Shown: positions 7,022 through 11,302 of the stretch, piece by piece
How positions within the stretch are numbered: position 1 is the stretch's first letter
Layout: each line of letters starts with the position of its first letter
Assembly (NCBI GenBank): GCA_018903185.1
Contig: JAHIQV010000327.1
Coordinates: 1 to 11,302 of the forward strand
Reading direction: 5' to 3'
Source of the DNA: Gammaproteobacteria bacterium
GTDB lineage: Bacteria; Pseudomonadota; Gammaproteobacteria; Burkholderiales; Burkholderiaceae_C
Length of the DNA: 11,302 bases
Notes under the pieces: model-generated
What the model was told of the DNA's origin: nothing
Seen by the model: the letters and a program-made list of their open reading frames with translations, nothing else
Databases searched by the model: none
Program-made: the position numbers and the translations under genes

Positions 7022-7032
7022 GATCCTGATCC

Positions 7033-7566
7033 TTATTTCTTCTTGGTTTCCTTGATCACGACCTTCTCATCCGAATAACGGATGCCCTTGCCCTTGTAAG
7101 GCTCGGGAGGGCGCACAGCGCGCACTTCGGAAGCGATCTGGCCCACGCGCTGACGATCAGAACCCTTGATCAGGATTTCGGTCGGCGTCGGGGTTTCCAC
7201 CTTGATACCAGCGGGCATGTCCATCACCACAGGGTGGGAGTAGCCAACAGTGAGGTTGAGCTTGGTGCCCTGAGCCTGGGCTTTGTAGCCCACGCCAAGC
7301 AGGGTGAGCTTCTTCTCGAAACCCTTGCTCACACCATTGACCATGTTGTTCACCAGCTGACGCATGGTGCCGGACATGGCATTGGCTTCGCGGGATTCGT
7401 TCACCGGGGTGAACGACAGCGAGCCAGCGTTGTTTTCGACCTTCACCAGCGCGTTTTGCGCCAGCGCCAGGGCACCCAGCGCACCCTTGACGTTGATCAG
7501 GTCGTCTTTGACGGCCACTTCCACCCCAGCGGGGACGGTGACCGGTTGTTTACCAATACGTGACAT
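7033..7566 (-). CDS. rplF: 50S ribosomal protein L6
   Basis: A complete 177-aa L6, with two repeated alpha/beta domains (about residues 1-80 and 82-170), located near the GTPase-associated region of the 50S subunit. It starts [20 protein letters not shown]. The L6 signature [14 protein letters not shown] is present near residues 154-167, followed by the basic tail VVIKETKKK. It follows rpsH by 23 nt and precedes rplR by 11 nt. Confidence 0.98.
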   Translation of the reverse strand: MSRIGKQPVTVPAGVEVAVKDDLINVKGALGALALAQNALVKVENNAGSLSFTPVNESREANAMSGTMRQLVNNMVNGVSKGFEKKLTLLGVGYKAQAQGTKLNLTVGYSHPVVMDMPAGIKVETPTPTEILIKGSDRQRVGQIASEVRAVRPPEPYKGKGIRYSDEKVVIKETKKK

Positions 7567-7589
7567 TCAGATACTCCTCAATGCCCGCA

Positions 7590-7985
7590 TCAGGCGACGT
7601 AACACAGGACTTCACCACCGACACCGGTGGCGCGGGCCTTGCGATCGGTCATCACACCCTGCGGTGTGGTGACGATGGCCACACCCAGACCGTTCTGGAC
7701 CTGGGGGATGGCGTTGCGGCCACGGTAGACACGCAGGCCGGGACGGCTCACGCGCTCGATGCGCTCGATCACGGGACGGCCAGCGTAGTACTTGAGAGCG
7801 ATCTCAAGTTCGTTCTTGCCGTCGTTGCTCTTGACCTGGAATCCGTCGATGTAGCCTTCGTCCTTCAGGACTTGGGCAATTGCGGCTTTGACCTTGGAGG
7901 CCGGCATCGTCACGCTGGCCTTTTCGACCATCTGCGCGTTGCGGATGCGGGTCAACATGTCAGCAATAGGATCACTCATGCTCAT
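7590..7985 (-). CDS. rpsH: 30S ribosomal protein S8
   Basis: A complete 131-aa S8, a primary binder of the 16S central domain. In E. coli it is the translational repressor of the spc operon, acting at the rplX-rplE junction. The start is the first of two close ATGs ([16 protein letters not shown]); AGGAG sits 8 nt ahead of it. The C-terminal signature [20 protein letters not shown] with [19 protein letters not shown] is present, ending GGEVLCYVA. If feedback exists here, this protein is the expected regulator; I could not identify a certain S8 site by eye. Confidence 0.98.
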   Translation of the reverse strand: MSMSDPIADMLTRIRNAQMVEKASVTMPASKVKAAIAQVLKDEGYIDGFQVKSNDGKNELEIALKYYAGRPVIERIERVSRPGLRVYRGRNAIPQVQNGLGVAIVTTPQGVMTDRKARATGVGGEVLCYVA

Positions 7986-8003
7986 TTGTGGTTCTCCTAG
8001 GGC

Positions 8004-8309
8004 TTACCAGCTGGCTTTGGTGATGCCGGGGATTTCACCGGCAAACGCCATCTCACGGACCTTGGCACGGGCCAAGCCGAAATGGGCGAAGGTGCCACGC
8101 GGACGGCCCGTGATCTCGCAGCGGTTGCGCTGACGGGTCGGGTTCGCATTGCGGGGCAGCTTTTGCAGCGCCTGGCGGGCCGCATCGCGCTCTTCGTCAG
8201 AGTGCTTGGCGCTGGTCGAAATCGACTTCAGCTCAGCGTATTTTTTGGCGAACTTGGCCGCGAGTTTTTCGCGCTTGAGTTCACGTTGCAGTAGTGCTTG
8301 TTTAGCCAC
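8004..8309 (-). CDS. rpsN: 30S ribosomal protein S14 (GTG start, zinc-free form)
   Basis: S14 is a 30S head protein near the A site. I choose the GTG at 8309, giving 101 aa, the usual length of the long proteobacterial form, beginning (M)[20 protein letters not shown]. It lies 8 nt after the rplE stop, and the ribosome-binding site GAGGTG overlaps that stop. The extra 18 codons upstream in the open frame lie within rplE. The C-terminal signature [20 protein letters not shown] then [21 protein letters not shown] is intact. Only one cysteine is present, so it does not bind zinc, unlike the short S14 type. Confidence 0.97.
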   Translation of the reverse strand: MAKQALLQRELKREKLAAKFAKKYAELKSISTSAKHSDEERDAARQALQKLPRNANPTRQRNRCEITGRPRGTFAHFGLARAKVREMAFAGEIPGITKASW

Positions 8310-8317
8310 GCGCCACC

Positions 8318-8857
8318 TCAGTTCTTGAACGGGAAACGGAAACCGACCAAAAGAGCCTTGCACTCTTCATCGTTCTTGGCGGTTGTCGTGATGCTGACGT
8401 TGAGGCCGCGCAAGGCATCCACCTTGTCGTACTCGATCTCAGGGAAGATGATCTGTTCTTTGACGCCGATGTTGTAGTTACCGCGGCCATCAAACGCCTT
8501 GCCGGAAATACCACGGAAGTCACGCACCCGGGGCAAGGCCACGGTGACGAAACGGTCGAGGAATTCGTACATGCGGGCACCGCGCAGGGTGACCATGCAG
8601 CCGATAGGCTGCTGCTCACGGATCTTGAAACCCGCGATGGCCTTGCGGGCCTTGGTCACCACCGGCTTCTGGCCAGCGATTTTGGTCAGGTCGCCCACGG
8701 CGTTGTCCATGACTTTTTTGTCGGCAACCGCCTCGCTCACACCCATGTTGAGCGTGATCTTGGTGATGCGCGGCACTTCCATGACCGATTTGTAGCCGAA
8801 CTTCTCGACCAAAGCGGGCGCGATCTTGTCGCGGTAGATTTCTTGCAAGCGTGTCAT
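8318..8857 (-). CDS. rplE: 50S ribosomal protein L5
   Basis: A complete 179-aa L5, which binds 5S rRNA and contacts S13 in an inter-subunit bridge. Landmarks are the early [19 protein letters not shown] segment (L5 signature, residues 26-44), [20 protein letters not shown], the [20 protein letters not shown] block, and the C-terminal [20 protein letters not shown] with [19 protein letters not shown]. The ATG is only 2 nt beyond the rplX TGA, so translation is probably coupled. In E. coli this junction carries the S8 operator. Confidence 0.98.
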   Translation of the reverse strand: MTRLQEIYRDKIAPALVEKFGYKSVMEVPRITKITLNMGVSEAVADKKVMDNAVGDLTKIAGQKPVVTKARKAIAGFKIREQQPIGCMVTLRGARMYEFLDRFVTVALPRVRDFRGISGKAFDGRGNYNIGVKEQIIFPEIEYDKVDALRGLNVSITTTAKNDEECKALLVGFRFPFKN

Positions 8858-8859
8858 GT

Positions 8860-9180
8860 TCAGGCCACCTTGATTTCTTCGCCACTGGACTTGAAGACGC
8901 GCATTTTCTTGCCGTCAGCCAGGAGCTTGATGCCCACACGATCAGCCTTGCCCGTCGCGCCATTGAAGATGGCCACATTGGACTGGTGGATCGGCATGGT
9001 CTTTTCGATGATGCCGCCGGTGATGCCCTTCATGGGATTCGGCTTGGCATGCTTCTTGACAATGTTGACGCCTTCGACGACCAGCTTGCTGTCATCGGCG
9101 CGCAGCACGACCTTGCCGCGCTTGCCCTTGTCGCGGCCGGCAATCACGATGACTTCATCGCCACTACGGATTTTGTTCAT
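8860..9180 (-). CDS. rplX: 50S ribosomal protein L24
   Basis: A complete 106-aa L24, an early-binding protein that starts 50S assembly and lies near the peptide exit. The KOW motif is at the N-terminus: [20 protein letters not shown] (residues 5-24), followed by [20 protein letters not shown] and the core [20 protein letters not shown]. The start lies 9 nt after the rplN stop, and its stop is 2 nt before rplE. Confidence 0.98.
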   Translation of the reverse strand: MNKIRSGDEVIVIAGRDKGKRGKVVLRADDSKLVVEGVNIVKKHAKPNPMKGITGGIIEKTMPIHQSNVAIFNGATGKADRVGIKLLADGKKMRVFKSSGEEIKVA

Positions 9181-9189
9181 GGTGATTCC

Positions 9190-9558
9190 TCAGAGAACCT
9201 CGGGCGCCAGCGACACAATCTTCATGAACTTCTCGGTGCGCAGTTCGCGCGTCACCGGTCCGAAGATGCGGGTGCCGATAGGCTCCAGCTTGGCATTGAG
9301 CAACACTGCTGCGTTGCCGTCGAATTTGATCAAGGCACCGTCCTGACGACGGATGCCCTTGGCGGTGCGAACCACCACAGCGTTGTAAACCTCGCCTTTT
9401 TTGACGCGGCCACGGGGCGCTGCTTCTTTGATGGTGACTTTGATGACATCGCCCACACTGGCGTAACGGCGCTTGGAACCGCCGAGCACCTTGATGCACA
9501 TCACGGACTTGGCGCCCGTGTTGTCAGCAACATCGAGTCGAGATTGCGTTTGGATCAT
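9190..9558 (-). CDS. rplN: 50S ribosomal protein L14
   Basis: A complete 122-aa L14, an inter-subunit face protein of the 50S that contacts 16S rRNA and is the target of silencing factor RsfS. The start is the ATG at 9558 ([20 protein letters not shown]), the universal N-terminus; the frame runs 38 codons further upstream through leader sequence that resembles nothing. Family signatures [19 protein letters not shown] and [20 protein letters not shown] are intact, ending [11 protein letters not shown]. The possible ribosome-binding site GGGA lies 10 nt upstream inside a small AAGT/ACTT hairpin. It is the first gene of this unit. In most bacteria rpsQ and the S10 operon lie directly upstream; here glpD does. 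Confidence 0.98.
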   Translation of the reverse strand: MIQTQSRLDVADNTGAKSVMCIKVLGGSKRRYASVGDVIKVTIKEAAPRGRVKKGEVYNAVVVRTAKGIRRQDGALIKFDGNAAVLLNAKLEPIGTRIFGPVTRELRTEKFMKIVSLAPEVL

Positions 9559-9720
9559 TTGATTTAAGTCCCAACTTGAATCCCCCCAGCCACCACGGCC
9601 GGGAGTGATCAGTCTTGGGCCCGTCGTTGCCAGCCGTATCAACCCTGCAGGCTTGCTGCAGACTGGACACAACCCGCGTCGGTGGGCGGATAACTTCGCT
9701 TTTTTACAGCGAAGCCGCAG
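9559..9720 (-). promoter_or_regulatory. 5' untranslated leader of the spc operon
   Basis: About 155 nt separate the predicted transcription start (near 9714) from the rplN ATG, and no gene fits. The first bases form a 7-bp hairpin (CTTCGCT/AGCGAAG, 9694-9714), a likely 5' stabilising stem. A second inverted repeat CTGCAG-5 nt-CTGCAG is at 9645-9661. Beside it lies TGATACGGCTGG (9630-9641), identical to 12 nt in the rplQ leader. The length and structure suggest post-transcriptional control, but I cannot match a known ribosomal-protein leader. Confidence 0.45.
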
Positions 9721-9749
9721 ATTATTGCACTACATCTTTGGAATGTCAA
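9721..9749 (-). promoter_or_regulatory. sigma70-type promoter of the spc/alpha operon
   Basis: The minus strand reads TTGACA (9744-9749, perfect -35), exactly 17 nt of spacer, then AATAAT (9721-9726, 5 of 6 match to TATAAT). This is the best promoter in the window and is ideally spaced. The -35 is inside the last codons of glpD and the glpD TAG stop lies in the spacer. Initiation is expected near 9714, directly at a 5' hairpin. No terminator separates glpD from it, so some readthrough from glpD is possible. Confidence 0.85.
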
Positions 9750-11302
9750 CCGGCTTTTGCGCACAAACAGTGGCGCGGGTTGGCAGATAGTGGTCACACA
9801 GCGACAGAAAGCGGTAGAGCGCCGGGTCTGTGGCCTGTTCCTGGGCCAGGATGTCAGCGACCTCAGGCGCCATGCCCGCCGCGGCCTTGGCATCCAGAAA
9901 CAAGGCCCGCCAGCGTCTGGCCAGCACATCTTCAACGGTGTGGGCGTGTTCCTGTCGTGCGGCGTAGCGCACCATGGCCTCGGTCAGCCCCAAGCCCAGG
10001 GTGCGGCCGTGTCCCGGGCAGTCCAGAACCCGCTGTTTCTCCGTTCCATACAGATGCAGACCCGGCGGGGCGTAGATCGGCGTGGCCGGCGCCGCAGCCG
10101 TGGGGGCGCCCAGCAGCGTGTGGCGTTCGCTCTGGCCACCGGGACGCCGAGGCAGCAGTCCGCTGGAAAAGCATCGCTCCAGCACATCTTCGGCCATCGC
10201 CCGGTAAGTGGTCCATTTGCCGCCCGTGACGGTCACCAGGCCATTGGCGTCCACCACGATGGTGTGCTCGCGCGACAGGCCCTTGGTGCCCCTTTCGTTG
10301 GTTTCCGGTGGCCCCACCAGCGGACGCAAGCCCACCCAGATGCTGCGGATGTCCGCCTGGGTGACCGGGCGGCTCAGCACGTGACCGGCCTCGCTCAGGA
10401 TGAAATCCAGTTCCTCGGCGAAGGCATCGGGTTCGCGGGGCAGGTCCTGGCGCGGCGTGTCGGTGGTGCCGAGCACGAGCTTGCCCAGCCAGGGCACGGC
10501 GAACAGCACCCGGCCATCGCGCGTCCTGGGCACCAGCAGTGCGTGGTCACCCGGCAGGAACTCGCGGTCCACCACCACGTGCACGCCCTGGCTCGGGCTG
10601 ACCATGCGCCTGTGCGCGTCCTGGGCGCTGGCGCCGCTGGAATGGGCGCGCAGTTCGTCGACCCAGACGCCGGTGGCATTGACCACGCACCGGGCCCGCA
10701 CTGTGTAGCGCTCTTCAGAAAAGCGATCGCTCACATCGATCTCGGAGACCGGGTGGCCGGCGTCATCCAGACGGCGCACCGCCGTGACCCGGGCGTAGTT
10801 CAACACCAGTGCGCCCGCGGCTTCGGCGGTGCGCGCCAGCGCCAGGGCCAGCCGGGCGTCATCGAACTGACCGTCCCAGTACTGCACACCGCCGTGCAAC
10901 CCCTGGGGATTCACCCCCGGCAGGGCCTCCAAGGTCTGCCGGCGGTTCAGGAAGGCGGTGCGGCCCAGCCCGGCGCGCCCGGCCAACAGGTCGTACAGCT
11001 TGAGACCCACGCCGTAGAACGGGGTTTGCCACCAGCCATAGGACGGCATGACAAAGGGCAGCGGCTGTGCCAGGTGGGGCGCGATACGCAGCACGGTGGC
11101 GCGCTCGGCCAGCGCCTCACGCACCAGGTGCAACTGACCCTGCGCCAGATAACGCACGCCGCCGTGCAACAGCTTGGTGGAGCGGGACGATGTCCCGCTG
11201 GCGAAATCGTGTGACTCGAAGAGCGCCACGCGGTAGCCCCGCAGGCTGGCGTCCAGCGCGACACCGAGGCCGGTGGCGCCGCCGCCGATCACGACCAGGT
11301 CG
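9730..11302 (-). CDS. glpD: FAD-dependent glycerol-3-phosphate dehydrogenase, 5' end beyond the window
   Basis: This gene encodes a membrane-associated respiratory glycerol-3-phosphate dehydrogenase, which oxidises sn-glycerol-3-phosphate to dihydroxyacetone phosphate and passes electrons to quinone. The visible 523 residues begin inside the first beta strand, DLVVIGGGATGLG, the GxGxxG dinucleotide-binding motif, so only a short N-terminus is missing. Signature 1 (GTSSRSTKLLHGGVRYL) lies about 35 residues in, and signature 2 (GGKWTTYRAMAEDV) near residue 360. FAD-site segments VVNATGVW and FAVPWLGKLVLGTTDTPR are present, and a C-terminal domain of about 150 residues follows. E. coli GlpD has 501 aa, so this is slightly longer. 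Its last codons form the -35 of the ribosomal promoter. No glycerol regulator or transporter is visible. Placement next to rplN is unlikely to be functional. Confidence 0.95.
   Translation of the reverse strand, partial: DLVVIGGGATGLGVALDASLRGYRVALFESHDFASGTSSRSTKLLHGGVRYLAQGQLHLVREALAERATVLRIAPHLAQPLPFVMPSYGWWQTPFYGVGLKLYDLLAGRAGLGRTAFLNRRQTLEALPGVNPQGLHGGVQYWDGQFDDARLALALARTAEAAGALVLNYARVTAVRRLDDAGHPVSEIDVSDRFSEERYTVRARCVVNATGVWVDELRAHSSGASAQDAHRRMVSPSQGVHVVVDREFLPGDHALLVPRTRDGRVLFAVPWLGKLVLGTTDTPRQDLPREPDAFAEELDFILSEAGHVLSRPVTQADIRSIWVGLRPLVGPPETNERGTKGLSREHTIVVDANGLVTVTGGKWTTYRAMAEDVLERCFSSGLLPRRPGGQSERHTLLGAPTAAAPATPIYAPPGLHLYGTEKQRVLDCPGHGRTLGLGLTEAMVRYAARQEHAHTVEDVLARRWRALFLDAKAAAGMAPEVADILAQEQATDPALYRFLSLCDHYLPTRATVCAQKPVDIPKM

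Noticed and set aside
8840..8880. S8 operator at the rplX-rplE junction
   Set aside because: It is expected by analogy with E. coli, but I could not see a convincing match by eye; a covariance-model search would be needed.
9559..9672. N-terminal extension of L14 by 38 residues
   Set aside because: It runs through the spc leader. L14 universally begins MIQ, and the extension has no family resemblance.
9694..9714. Terminator for glpD
   Set aside because: The hairpin is A-rich in its loop and lacks a T tract after the stem on the minus strand; it fits a 5' leader stem better.
9757..11214. A 485-codon plus-strand open frame opposite glpD
   Set aside because: It is the mirror of a clear glpD gene in GC-rich sequence. 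Its translation is low-complexity, rich in Gln, His, Arg and Gly, with no family motif.

Overview
The window is a housekeeping region of a GC-rich betaproteobacterium. It holds the complete spc and alpha ribosomal-protein operons on the minus strand, with glpD upstream and an initiator tRNA plus a convergent RidA-family gene downstream. The protein sequences, the order secY-infA-rpmJ, and the GC-rich codon use fit Burkholderiales. Comamonadaceae (Hydrogenophaga/Acidovorax-like) is my best guess, but it rests on recalled family resemblance, not on a search.

Layout in transcription order on the minus strand, right to left. The 3' 1.57 kb of glpD (glycerol-3-phosphate dehydrogenase, cut by the window edge) comes first. 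A strong sigma70-type promoter overlaps the end of glpD and is followed by a leader of about 155 nt. Then come 18 tightly packed genes: rplN, rplX, rplE, rpsN, rpsH, rplF, rplR, rpsE, rpmD, rplO, secY, infA, rpmJ, rpsM, rpsK, rpsD, rpoA and rplQ. Gaps from rplN to rpsK are 2-44 nt. The three last genes are set apart: 163 nt between rpsK and rpsD, 93 nt between rpsD and rpoA, and 73 nt between rpoA and rplQ. Each of these gaps contains inverted repeats. An initiator tRNA-fMet gene follows rplQ after only 17 nt. A bidirectional terminator then separates it from the plus-strand RidA-family gene at the left edge.

Function: the cluster makes 15 ribosomal proteins, initiation factor IF-1, the translocon channel SecY and the RNA polymerase alpha subunit. 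With the initiator tRNA it joins ribosome assembly, translation initiation, membrane insertion and transcription in one transcription unit. Four starts (rplN, rpsN, secY, rpsD) are placed inside the longest open frame; three of these are GTG codons next to Shine-Dalgarno motifs.

I found no mobile element, CRISPR array, prophage or defence system, and no new protein family. What is worth a second look is non-coding: a promoter followed at once by a terminator hairpin upstream of rpsD-rpoA-rplQ, a 12-nt sequence shared by two leaders, promoters fused to upstream stop codons, the tRNA placement, and the absence of the S10 operon (rpsQ) next to rplN.
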